Source: Thermomucor indicae-seudaticae (lineage: Eukaryota > Mucoromycota > Mucoromycetes > Mucorales > Lichtheimiaceae). Taken from it: a stretch of 64,000 nucleotides of DNA. Below the pieces are notes generated by a model that saw only the letters and a list, made by a program, of their open reading frames with translations, ran no database searches and was not told the DNA's origin. The position numbers and the translations under genes were made by a program. This document shows positions 44,302 through 56,800 of the stretch, piece by piece (the first letter of the stretch is position 1; the number at the start of each line of letters is the position of its first letter). The stretch is taken from positions 28,357 to 92,356 of the forward strand of contig JSYX01000023.1 in NCBI GenBank assembly GCA_000787465.1, in the 5' to 3' direction.

Positions 44302-44853
44302 TTATCTAATAAATGTCTTAACTCTTAATAGTTCAGAGATAATACCATTTAATCCATAACAAATCATAATTAAACTAATTAAAGATAGAAAAAATTGTGC
44401 TAATAATAAGCCTTTTCTAGCTGTTTTATATTTATCTAAGAATTTTAATAACTTAGGTCTAGAATTAAACCATTCAATTTTTTCAAATTCTACAAAAATA
44501 AAAAGAAGATTAATTCTCATTAATATTAAAAAGAAAATACTTAATTCTGATAATTAGAGCATACTATTAAGAACTCTAAATAAATACTTAGTAGTTTCAA
44601 TACTCTCAATATAGGATGATAGCCCATTATCTCCAGGCTCATACATACTAAATACTGTAAAATATGATCCTGTCAAAGACGATGGATCATTTTATGGATT
44701 AGAGCTAGGTCCTACACTAGTATTAATTTTAAAGAATGAATCTTCTTTTTTAACTTCTTGAATAATAGCGCTTGCCGCAGCAGTCGTAGCAAACGTTCCT
44801 GCTACAACTGTAATTTTACCTCCAACACTAGAAACAGAAGCAGCAAGGTCCAT
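44302..44853 (-). pseudogene. truncated membrane-protein gene (B-type) joined to a cob end
   Basis: Frame from ATG 44853: MDLAASVSSVGGKITVVAGT, directly the Ala/Gly-rich block without the usual N-terminal helix and linker. Two in-frame TAA codons follow (near 44697 and 44562). The C-terminus is intact: IFFLILMRINLLFIFVEFEK, SRPKLLKFLDKYKT and ICYGLNGII. The ATG lies inside, and in a different frame from, the preceding cob-like C-terminus, so it looks like a deletion derivative of the cob-end plus membrane-protein unit at 47.99-46.88 kb. Confidence 0.65.
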
Positions 44854-44980
44854 TATTTTCTACAATTTCAATTACTGGAACAATAATTAAAAACCAAGCA
44901 AAATAGAATCCTGTAGCAAATTGTCCAAGAGTAATAAATGGTGAAGGAGAAAGAATACAATAAATTAATAGAATTAGCAT
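44828..44980 (-). pseudogene. third copy of the cob C-terminus
   Basis: Reads SPSPFITLGQFATGFYFAWF then [15 protein letters not shown], closely matching the cob end exons at 47994 and 46832 but without the GQHVEEP start or the splice boundary. It has its own ATG (44980). The ending ENNGPCC is shared with the 47.9 kb copy, so these two are more closely related to each other than to the 46.8 kb copy. Confidence 0.65.
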
Positions 44981-44989
44981 ATGTGATCG

Positions 44990-45060
44990 ATTTAGTTTCA
45001 TTTATTCAATAGATGACTTGCAAGACTACCACAGGAAGAGTATAGATATAATATTATAGG
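44990..45060 (-). promoter_or_regulatory. conserved 3' element after the 46.4-45.1 kb pseudogene
   Basis: CTCTTCCTGTGG, then GCAAGT, a hairpin CATCTATT/AATAAATG and GAAACTAAATCGATCA. More diverged than the cox1 and nad5 copies. Confidence 0.4.
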
Positions 45061-45077
45061 GAGTAAGTTTTATATAA

Positions 45078-46376
45078 TTAATCTGTATTTAATGGATAAG
45101 AATAGAATCTATATCCTTCTAATAATTCACCTTTATCTAATATTCTTCTAATCCTAGTAATACCTAAATTAATATCTCTATTAGTAGAAGCAATAGATTT
45201 ATGTACTTGAATTAAATTTAAATCACTATCATATTGATAAATAGATTTACTATTAGTATTTTTACTGGCTCTTTGAGCTAATACATTTTGAGGTAATCCT
45301 GATAAATAATCATAAATAGGAGTACTATTTAATAATTTATTAATATCTGTTAATAATACTGGAATTGGTGTAATACCAGATCGTTTAATATTAGAAGTTA
45401 ATCTTCTCTTATTTGTATTAGATTCTAATGATTTAATTAAATCTAATCTATCAGTTGTAGTATGAAATCCTCTTCTATGTAACATTACAATATATCTCTA
45501 ATGAGCATAATCGAAACCTTTAAGAGACATAAAATCCATACTATCAAATAGAGGTAATAATTTATCATGTAAATATTGAATATCAGTAAGTTTATAATAT
45601 CCCATTTCATTATATTGATTAGGTTATACATTACCTTGACTATCTAAGAATGCTTTAATTGCATAAAATACATATGTAGATTCATTATTATTAGCAAGAA
45701 TAAATCAAGGATATCTGAATTTACCATTACAATTAAATTATCCATCACCTTCTGTAAAACCTAATAACCAATATTTAGTAATAACTAATTTATGATCAAT
45801 AGGAAGATTAAAATTAGATCTTTTACTATTCATATCTAATTTAAGATTTAGGATAACCTTTTGTCCATCAATAGATAAATAAGTACCTTCTTTAATTAAT
45901 TGATAGGCTTTATACCAATCAACATAATCTAGGTATTTCTTAGTATTTAAATTAAAATATTCAAAAGTAGGAATAATAATTCTTTCTAATGTAGCTAATT
46001 CAGATACTCTTAATACACAATTATTATTATTTTTATCAATACTTAAACTGGCATTACCAAATAGATTACTTTTCATCCATTCTAATAGAGGATATTCATC
46101 TAAATGTAATTTAATTAAGAAGATTAATCTAATTTGAATTCTACCTGATTTATGAGTAATATAATCAATTAAGAAGCATCCTTCTGCATCAGTAAATCCA
46201 ACAAACCATTCTACAAATTTTTTAGGTAACTTATTGAATGGTACTCTAGACCAATCTTAATTTCTCCAATTATTAATAGAATAATTAACAGTAATTAATT
46301 TATCAGAAGTAGTATAATTTCCACTGAATCATTCAGTGGAATATAAAGAAGTAAATTTAGTAATTAAAGTAGTCAT
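45078..46376 (-). pseudogene. decayed LAGLIDADG endonuclease after cob
   Basis: From ATG 46376: STE-TGA-FSGNY (TGA where Trp is common), then [14 protein letters not shown] near 46.2 kb (first motif), an open stretch 46076-45738 and WLLGFTEGDG followed by a stop (second motif). The last frame (45485-45078) has a NUMOD1-like ending (SIYQYDSDLNLIQVHKSIAS; GYRFYSYPL). At least four stops in all. It lies between the second and third copies of the cob C-terminus. Confidence 0.7.
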
Positions 46377-46688
46377 ATGTAATATATATATATAATATAG
46401 CTTTGTAAACGTAATCTCTTAATTATTTCATCAAAGTAATACTCTGGATATATATTACAGCAAAATTTATTTATTTATAAATAAATTTATGTTCTTTATA
46501 TTTAATAATTAGTCAATTTATTATATAAAATCTAATAAATTTTTATGTATTTAAAGACTAATTAGATGTTTTTACATAAAGTATATAATCTAAATTTTCA
46601 ATTTATTACCTTTATTAATATAGAGAGGGGTGAGAATTATTTAATTAAATATTATCGTATAAATATGTTATTATTAATTTATAATTAA

Positions 46689-46832
46689 CTATTTCTTATT
46701 AGATTCTGATGCTAAATCCATTAGTGTGTTCTCAATAATTCCAATAGCAGGTACTAAAATTAAGAACCAAGCAAAATAAAATCCTGTGGCAAATTGCCCT
46801 AGGCTAATGAATGGTTCTTCTACGTGTTGACC
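46689..46832 (-). CDS. cob: distal terminal exon of cob (canonical C-terminus)
   Basis: 48 codons starting GGTCAACA after an intron-final [21 protein letters not shown], ending IIENTLMDLASESNKK and TAG. The IENTLxDL ending is the usual one for fungal cytochrome b, so this is probably the ancestral last exon. It joins exon 10 in frame. An exact 23-nt inverted repeat just upstream (46836-46858) pairs with 48241-48263 near the intron 10 core. Confidence 0.8.
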   Translation of the reverse strand, partial: GQHVEEPFISLGQFATGFYFAWFLILVPAIGIIENTLMDLASESNKK

Positions 46833-46882
46833 CTACTCAATTATCTTTAATACTTACATAATTTTAATTATAAATTATTAAT

Positions 46883-47794
46883 TTAGGAATCAAGTGATTT
46901 ATATTTTAATAGTGCAATAATAATAGCATTTAATCCATAATTAGAAATAATTGAACTAAATAATAATAAAAATAAAATAGGTACCAACAAAGTTTTTCTT
47001 ACAATTTTATATTTATTTAACATTTTTAACAGTCTAGGTCTATTTTTAATCCATTTATATTTTTCAAAATCAACAAAAATAAAAATAAGATTAATTGCTA
47101 ACACAATTAGAAAGAAAATATTTAATCCTGATAATAATAACAGATTTTCTAGAACCTTCTGTAGAGAATCAGTTGATTCAATACCAGGTAAAAAAGAAGA
47201 GCTATTAAAATCTTCAGGTTCATATGCACTAGGGAATGTAAAACTTGTATCTGTAGGAGATGGTGATCTATCTTCTACATTACGTGATTCTGTTTTAATC
47301 TTAGGGAATAATTTATTTTTACCAATTTTTTCAATAATAACTTTTGATGCTGAAGTTGCAACTACTGTTCCTGCAATAATTGCAGCTTTACCTGTAGGAT
47401 TCGAAACAGTGGCAGCAATTTTAGAACCTCCATAAACACCAGTAGCAGTAGTAAGTGTTGATGCTACAGTATTTACTACTTTTTCAAAAGTAGGAGTTAC
47501 ATCTAATCTAACTCCATCTTCCCTAATTGATTTTATAATCTCTTTAGTTTCATTTAAAGTGTTTAAGACTGCTTTTTTTAAACTATCATCATCTCCTTGA
47601 CAATATTCTGTATTTAAAATTTCTACAGACCAAGAACTGGGAGTGAATGAAATTTATACAGACCAAGAACTGGGAGTGAATAAAATAACAATAATCCCTA
47701 AAATACTAATTACCATAGTATATAATGATAATCTTTCAATTACAAAGAAAATTTTATTTACAGTTAAATATTTTGATATAGAATTATTTAGCAT
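46883..47794 (-). pseudogene. near-intact membrane-protein gene (B-type) between two cob end exons
   Basis: 303 codons from ATG 47794 to TAA, with one in-frame TAA (47656-47654) caused by a 33-bp tandem duplication; the second repeat copy has GAA at the same place. Features: N-terminal helix (LSLYTMVISILGIIVILF), NTEYCQGDDDSLKKA, Gly/Ala-rich block (KAAIIAGTVVATSASKV), AYEPEDFNSS, helix NIFFLIVLAINLIFIFVDF, basic NRPRLLKMLNKYK and a last helix with SNYGLNAIII. It belongs with orf323 by layout. Function unknown. If the stop is real the gene is silenced by a very recent event. Confidence 0.75.
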
Positions 47795-47865
47795 TTTTTT
47801 AATTTCAAATAAATTGTGTCTAATTTATTTGAAAATAGTCTCGGAGTATTAAAGATGATTTTTCA

Positions 47866-50800
47866 TTATTTTTGGCAGCAAGGTCCATTATTTTCTACAA
47901 TTTCAATTACTGGAACTAAAATTAAGAACCAAGTAAAATAAAATCCTGTGGCTAGTTGCCCTAAACTGATGAATGGTTCTTCTACATGTTGACCCAATTT
48001 TATTATCTTAATTACTTTATCTGGAAATAAGTAATCTTGAACTTTGTATATAGATAATTTGGGTTTAATAAAATTTAACAATATTTTAAATATCTGTTAA
48101 GGACAACCATTTATTCAATTTATTTATAACCTCTTAATAAATATTTTGTTTTAAGTAGATTATAATTTGGGTAAAGGGTATATCTTTACAAAATTATATA
48201 TGGATTTAATTAAGTTAATAAATTATAACAGATTTAATTTTGTAAGTATTAAAGATAATTGAGTTGGACTATCTCTTCGCTTATATTTATATCGCGCATT
48301 ACATATAGTCTCTGAAGAAACATTACGTTTCTTGCTGATTATCCAACACTTAAGATTATTACTATTTAAGTACTTAAGTTATAAAGATTTCCCAGCATAT
48401 AGTAATATTTTACGGTTAATTACATCCGTAAGTGAGGCAGTCAATTATTTACCACACCAAAGTAAGATTAAGAAATCTACTACTAATAGCCAGAAAGCTA
48501 ATTTCATTAATGGTCGGAATGCTGATCCTCTAACTCTTGAAGTATCTAATACTGGCATAGCTAGAAGAATTAATAGAGAACCAAACATTGCAATTACTCC
48601 TCCTAATTTATCAGGAATAGATCGTAGAATTGCATAGAATGGTAATAGATCATTATTTCAAGTTTAATCGATCTTGTAGCACGTAGATAAGCACATATAA
48701 AGTTTAACTAAAGCCCCGCATGGCTTTAGCCCAAGGGGTGGCCCCCTCGGGCCTAAAGATCTTAGATGATCCATAGATTCTGCCCAAATATAAATTCTGG
48801 GTTTACCTCCTTTGAGATGAACAGAACATTTTAATTCAAATTTATTTTTAAGTGTACCAATTAATCTATCTATATCTTCAATAGAAAAAGCATACACGTT
48901 AAGATGTTAACCTCTTCCGTGTTTAGATCCATCATCCATGATCCAATGTGCTAATCAGATTTCTATTAATAGATTAAAGATATCTGAAGGTACTACTTTA
49001 GTATTATTTAGATAAAAAATTTGTCTATATTTATTGAAACAAGGTAAAGCCATAGTAGCAAAAGATAGATATTCATAAATCTGTTTTGTCCTTTTATCTT
49101 CTCAAGATTTATAATAATATTTAAAATATTTAGTACAATAAGGTTTAAAAAGATCAAATACTTTTTGGTAATAGTCCTTATGTTTAATATTCGTTTGAGT
49201 AAACAAGAATCTACTATTACCAGTAACAGATCTTTGTTGAATATGTCTATCTCCAAGCATAATACCTACTAAAGCTTGAGCTGTAGTATTAGAAATAATA
49301 ATTCTCTTGTTCGGGAACCAGTCTGATTTTACCTTTAGTAGAAGTACTATATAGTGCTAAATTAAGTGCGTACAAAGTATCGCCCATTGGGAATCTAACT
49401 TGAAAGTTTGGATTGTATCTTCGTGAAATATAATTCACGCTTTACGTGCAATCTCTGAGGTAATAATACCTGCTGATTACCTCTATCGAGAGAGTTGTAA
49501 CCTTTAAGGTATCTCGACAATAGGGAGATTTCTCAGCATATAGTAAAGTTTTATTGAGAGGCATCTATTTACCACTCAGGTACAATAGAAGCAGGAGTTT
49601 GCATTGGATTAGCTGGAATATAATTATCTGGATGCATTAAATGGACTATATCTTTTTCCGATTTTTGAAGATTTTAATTAAATTATCAATTCTATATTTG
49701 AGAGGATGATTTTTTAAATGATAACCTCTTTCAATAAACAGAACTAATCTTCTTATTGTGATGAAGTCCGGATGTTTTATTGTTTTTAATGGATATTTTT
49801 CAAAATATGCAAGCATTGTTTTAATTCCTTGTAAGTCAGTAATGACATAATTATAGCCATTCCAACTTTTATCATAGTAAATATTACCTACTCCAAAAAC
49901 TTTTTGAATTTCTTCTAAAATTTCTTTAGATTTTTGACTTACGCTAATTGTTAAAGTATAATTATTTCTAATACTAAAATAACCTTCTGCATCAAAAAAT
50001 CCAGTAAACCAACTATTATTTTTACTTATTTTATTATTAATAATTGGTTCAATGTTTAATTTGTTACACACTTTAATTAATTGTGCGCGTTTTGAGTCAG
50101 TTAATAATTTACCATTAATAGAATTAATTACATCTGTTACATATAATTTTTTAGAAACTCTCCATCTATAAGCTTTTACTTTACTTCTTTTTAAAACAGA
50201 TCCATGAAATCTTTGTTTAATTTTATATAAAGTTTTAACATCTTCTTCACCTAAAGTAATTTCACATACTTGAGCGTTGCTTTTATAGATAGATAATGTT
50301 CCATCTCCATCGATTAATCCGGCTAACCAATAATTAAAATCTTCATCTTTATTTAAATCATTTACATCATTTGTGTTTGATTTATATAAAGTTAAATCGG
50401 AAATATCGCGTGTAGTCTCTGAGGATCCCTTTGTACTATAAAAATTTCGTAGGTTTCCTGCTGATTGGTCTACAATCGAATTGATTTTAACTGAAAAGGG
50501 CACTAAAATTGCACTTACATTTCGAGTACAAATTCGATCTAAACTGTCCCAGCATACAGCGATATCATAATTCAACAGTTTACATTGTTGAACGGCCATC
50601 CCTGAAGTTTGACCAAGTTTATTTGGAGCATAGAATAAGAATAATCCAAGTACTAAGAAGAATAAGAAAATTGTTACTAAATCTTTGAATGTATAGTAAG
50701 GATGCATATAGAGTCTATCTGCATTTGCTGTAACTCCTAATGGATTACTTGATCCATGTTCGTGAAGTGTAATTAAATGCATTACTGCTAAAGCTGCTAA

Positions 50801-53800
50801 AATGAATGGTAATAGATAGTGAAGACTGAAGAATCGGTTTAGAGTAGCATTATCTACGCTGACAAATATATTAGTTTAACCGAATTAGTTTCGATTATCA
50901 TTTTATAATATACCTCCATAATTTTCATTATGGTTAGGACTATATTATCATTTATTAAATAAGATAAATGTCTCATATATAGTCTCTGAGGTTTTACAAC
51001 CTGCGGATTACCTATTGTAGCATATCAAGCATTGTTATTCTTAGAATAACTTGATCTTTAAAGCTTCCCCGCATTTAATGAGATTTATTTACAATAATGT
51101 AATGAGGGCTCAGCGTCTACCCTCCCCAAATGACATTTTTATTATCGATATAGCATTTAACTATATCTTCTCATCATCACTGATGAGATTAGACTATGTC
51201 ATCAACCTTTCCAAATCTATGTAAATTTGGATTAAGTTGTTGGGCGCTCGTGTCCGGATTATTGCTAGTGCGGCTCACCAGTTAGTCGTTGAACGTTCGT
51301 ATACCTATTAAAGCACTGATATACGCTTCGCTGCAAATTGTCTCCTTTTTGGAGAGTTCTTTGCAATTCACCCAATTTGCAATTAAGCCTTTCAGCTTAA
51401 TGGAACTCACTTACATCTAGAAAATATTTTTATTTTTAAATATTTACCCTGGTAATTTTAAATTACAATATCGTGAACTTTGTTTAGGATCATTAATCTA
51501 TTTATTATATTGTGTAAGTTTATAACCTACAAGAAAATGTAAACCTGAAAAAGAAAAAATTTAACTACCTTTTGAATATATTTAACAGAACTAACAATAA
51601 ATTTAGAATCACCTCCACTGTTTTCACCTTTCGTTTCTGTATTAAATATAATTTTTAATGCTTCAAATATAATAAATGTGTTCATTGTCGTAGTGAAAAG
51701 CAAATCTCTTTATTTACCTTACTAAAAAATGATCTTTCTGTTATAGTAAACCCAATAATACAGTTATGAAAAAAAGGTAATTTAGTATAATATTCTGCAG
51801 TTTGAAGTAAACTATTATAAGCAAGAATTACAGTAGGTAATTCATAATATTTTTAAGGTTATTTTGTAAAATAAAAAATTGCTTTATCAAATCGTGCTCG
51901 ACGAGTATCAGTTAAAAAGTATAAATTATGATGAATAATTAGTGGAAATACTAATACTTGTAGGTATGTTTTAAAAATAATTTTACAGTATTAATTTTAA
52001 GATATTTGTCGATACGACCCACCTTAAGTACTGAATGGATATATTTAATTAAATATAAATATCGAATATCCAAAGAAATTATTAGTTGAATTATAATATA
52101 ACCTCCTGGTGTTTTAGTGATAGAAATATATCCATCACCATCAATTAAACTAATTAGTATAGATAAAAATTGTATGAAATATTAAGTGCTTCTCGTTTTT
52201 CATTTTCAATACGAATGGTAGTTTTACGTAGAGCTTTATTATTTACTGAACCAATAGTAGGTAAAACACTTGAACAAATAAAAATATTTCTAGATTTGGG
52301 AATTCAACTAAATCTTTACCAATCCAAGGGATAGCAGATAATAAATTAGTAATTACTGTTGCCTAAATCTTTAAAGTAAATGAATCCAAAATGGATGCTT
52401 TTTCATTTACTTTTCTGTACTTTATTACCTATTAAGGATTTACATAAAGCCTTGGACACTACTATTAACTATTAAGTAGTGAAGATTCCGACTGTACATT
52501 AAGCACCATTTCAGGCACCCATCAGTGACCCAGTCTGTAGCGATGTTACACACCACCGACGGTCTCTAAACAAAAGCTATTTATTTGACCGTTTTCACTG
52601 ACATCGCCAGAGATAATTAATCTCCAAGATCGTTGTCACGATCTTCTATCATATAATAACTATTTTTCTGTGTAAATTGCATAGTTAAAATGATAGGACT
52701 ATAGTTGATTTAAATTAATAACCATTTAATTTATAATACATACCTCTTTCTGATATCCTATTATATTTGACATATGAATAATTTTCTAATTTGTAAATAT
52801 TACCCACCGTACCACCAGTTTACCTAAAAAGTGAACACTCAACTGAAGAAAATCATCATTATTTAAATAATTTTTATATTGATTGTATTATCTATATAAT
52901 AGGATTAAAGTTTACTTAAATTAATAATAATTTAGTTTATAATTTATTAAACCTATTGGATTATGACAATCCTACCCTATAAGCCATATTAAGGTGAATA
53001 TAGTCTCGTACGATATTTTGAAATTTTAAAACATGTTTATTAGGAACTCGAATTCGATACTGATTTTTATTTCTTTGATAATAAGTTGACTCAATATCAT
53101 ATTTTTCTAATAAAATTTGTCTTAATAAATTAATTTCTCTAATGTAAATAAATCAGTACATAAATAATAATATTATGACTTTTACTATATATTCCATCTC
53201 CTGAAGCCCAATTTTTTAATATAACAGGTGAAAATTCATCATATAAATTTAGTGGAACGATTTTTTATTCCTTAAATTTTCTTTTCTATACCATTTTTAT
53301 ATAATTTAGTAAAATAAGGTAAAGTGGTTAAATTATAGATTATATAAGTTTTATTAGTATGTTTATCAAAATAAGAATATTCTCTAATTGATGCTCCTAC
53401 AATTTATAAAGTATTAAAATAATCCCAAATATATTGGACATATTCTTTATCTTTCATACATAGTCTAAAAGAGGCTTCATTACCGTTTAAAATAAGACTT
53501 CTATCTCCTAAAAGTTGTCTTACAATTAAGTATTTATTGATTTAATCGTAAGTTTTCTGAAATTTGATCTTTTTAGTTAAAGAAAGTCGTTTTCTAATAT
53601 TAATAGTAGAATAATGTCTCTTTAGTTCTGATCCTTTATAAATTGAAGTTTTAAGAGAAATCTTCTTAATCTTGTATTTATTAGAATTATTAATAACATT
53701 TGATTCTACTTTGTGTCTTATTGAAGGAATCATATATGGTTTTACTAATTTAGATAAAGTCTTCATTGAATTTTTTGGGAAATAAATGATATATTTATCA

Positions 53801-56800
53801 GGTACACCTGCAGATTGAGGTTTCAGATTGAGTTGATATTTATCATTTAATACTTTACATAAAAATTCAATTTCTTGAAGAGTAAAACTATTGGTTGCAA
53901 TCTTTAATCCTGCTGAAGTTTTACATCCATTATCTTGGATCCAAATAGCTAAAGCTAAAGGTGTTAAATATTCACCAATATTATTAGGAATAATTTTAAC
54001 TCCATTATGATAAAATGATTCTTTAATCCAATCAAAGCTAGTGAAAGTAAAAGTTCTAAATCTATATAAATATCTAACTTTACCATTTTTACTTAATCTA
54101 GTAGAAACTTTAGGTTTAGTATCTGAACAATAACCTCTTTCTGCAAAAAATTTATGAAACCATACTAAATATTCCATATTAGATTCTTCTTGTTGAAAAG
54201 TGAATCTAGTTCCTTCACCATGTTTTTCTGCGTAACTATCACCAAGCATCGATCCTATAATTACAGAAATAACATCTTGATTATGTGGACCAATTCTTTT
54301 TTGCGCTCTAGCCTGGTGGTACTGATATTGAGCCGAGGAGCAAGAGCCCCCGGCTCTAGTTTTAGGTTTAATAAATGGTAATGTATTTGATAAGATTAAT
54401 AAGTCATTATCTAAATCAACCATTTGGGACACAAAAATACCCCATAAACTCATTTGCGTTTATCTAACCGTGCCTAAATTCCGTTTTTTATTGGCATGTA
54501 ATTTATATTTCATAGAAGAATGCATATAAGGTAAAACTAAATTTCGTAATTTAGGTAATTCAGATACAGGTACATAAATAATATAATTATTATATTTTGG
54601 CCAAATATTTGTTTTAATATTAAATTTATTAAGAAGAACAGATTGTAATAATTCTACATCTTTTTTAGTATAACTATTTGTATGAAGAATTAAACCAGAT
54701 GCATGATATCCACCGTCGTCTTGAATCCAGTATGCTAACCCCCTAGGAGTTAAATAATCTGCAATATTAGAAGGAACTACTTTTTTTCCTTCAGGATAAA
54801 ATATTTTTCTAAACCAAGTATATTTAACAGATGTACGAGTTCTAAATCTTAATACCAAATGTTTACCACCTTTTCCATCCTTGGTTTTAAATGGAACAGG
54901 TACTGTTGTAGAAGCTAAACCTCAAAACAAAAATTGGAAATAGATAAAATATAAATAATTTGCATGGTTTAATCCTTGTTTGAATTCAATTCTTGCACTG
55001 TTACCTCGTTTTTCTACAATTGCATCTCCTAATAAAGAGCCAATAATTAAATCCATAATTTTTTTTGGTAATTTAGGCGCCCCATTAGAGATTGTTACAG
55101 GATTAATAGCTGAATATAATAAAAATTCAGCTGAATTTTGCTTTTATCCTGATCTCATAGGAGTCAAACAGATAAAATGGACTATCTCTTAATCGTTAAT
55201 TAAATTGATTATTACGTATAGTCTCTGAGGACAATGATTCTAAATATCTGATATAATTAACCAGTTATAAAGAATTATCTTCCTGCTGATAACTCACTAT
55301 TACATACTTAAAATTATTAGGATTATCCTATTTAAGTTTCTAGAGTGTCTCAGCATATAGTAATTTATTTAATAAGGGCCAATTAACCCCATGGAAGAAC
55401 GTAACCTAAGAAAGCTGTCAAATCTTCAAAGCTAAATTTATACCAAAAGGTAGATAGAAAATTTAGCTCCATGTACCTTATCAGTTTATTAATCCCCGAG
55501 TCTAGGTTAAAACTCTTTATAATAAACATCATCTAAGGCCTTGTGAGGAATTTATTCCCGAAGATTCCGACTGTACATTAAGCACCATTTCAGGTACCCA
55601 CCAGTGACCCAGTCTGTAGCGATGGTATACACCACCGACGGTCTCTAAAGTCTATCACTTTGGTTGACCGTTTTCACGGCATCGCCAGAGACTATAATTA
55701 TATAGTCTCCAATACCCCTGTCAGGGTATTCTATTATATTTAATAATTTATTCAATAAGTTGTTGATATACCCATCATCCCACCGTTTACCTTTTAAGGT
55801 AAACACTTAATTGAATAAACATTAATAAATAATTTATCTGTATAAATTACATTATTTAAATATAATAGGACTATACACTAATTTAGAGATATTAATTTAA
55901 ATCAACCAATACACTCAATAAATTTATAAATATCCTTCTAATTTGTAAGTCATTTCAGGAATAATATGTGATTTTACAATTTCAGCAAGCTTAGGCATTG
56001 ATTCTTTCCAAATGCTAATTATCCATTGATTTTCAATACCTGATTTTACTACTGATGTTCGTAAATCATATAATTTCGTTAATAAATTAGCTAAAATTTG
56101 TACATCTTGATAACTAAAACTATGAGTAGCAATATTTACTCCTTGTCCTTTTTGTCGTGAACCGTCATCCATGATCCAAAGTGCTAGACCAAAAGGAGTA
56201 AGATACTCATTAATAAAAGGCGGTACTACTTTAACCAATTTTCCATCAACGACTTTATAAAATGCATCATAAATAAAATTTAAACTAGCCCGGACGGGCT
56301 TGTCCCGTTCGGGTAAGTACCCTCCGGGACTAGTGTAAGTATATGTTACAATTCTATAATTAAATTGTTCCTCCTCTGGAAGATGAGATTTACCAGTTTT
56401 TCTTACTAAAATTGGTTCAGGAGAGTTAGAATAACCAAAGTCATACATTAGCTTAGCACAATATTTAACATAAGCTGAATGTGTAACACCTTGCTCAAGA
56501 TAAAATCTAACACTTGGAAGTGTTTTACCTTTAACTCTCATACACTACCAATCTCCTAATATACCACTAATTAGTAAAGTAAGAATATTTTGTCATGAGG
56601 ACCAATTCTTTGAATTGCTTTTACCCTAGGAGCACTAAATGGCAAAAGTGTAGATTGTAAAATTAAAATATCTAAATCAGTGCATTTTGGCCCACAATAA
56701 GCCATCATTAAAATTAAAATGATAACACCAATACTCCATACTTTAGCTCTAGGAGCTTTGTAAGATCCATAATATAATCCTCTACCAATATGTAAATATA

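Larger units (their letters stand above)
52363..54438 (-). mobile_element. group I intron 5 of cob, with an intact and a decayed endonuclease
   Basis: Lies between QMSLWG and ATVITN. Ribozyme sequence at the 3' end (52.38-52.65 kb: GGTGCCTGAAATGGTGCTTA, GAGACCGTCGGTGG), similar to cob intron 3 and cox1 intron 5. Confidence 0.75.
55419..56699 (-). mobile_element. group I intron 3 of cob
   Basis: Between LMMA and TAFLGYV. Endonuclease first, ribozyme blocks at 55.5-55.75 kb (GGTACCTGAAATGGTGCTTA, GAGACCGTCGGTGG), close to those of cob intron 5. Confidence 0.8.

Noticed and set aside
48332..48637. 101-codon frame on the plus strand
   Set aside because: Antisense to cob exon 10 and the core of intron 10.
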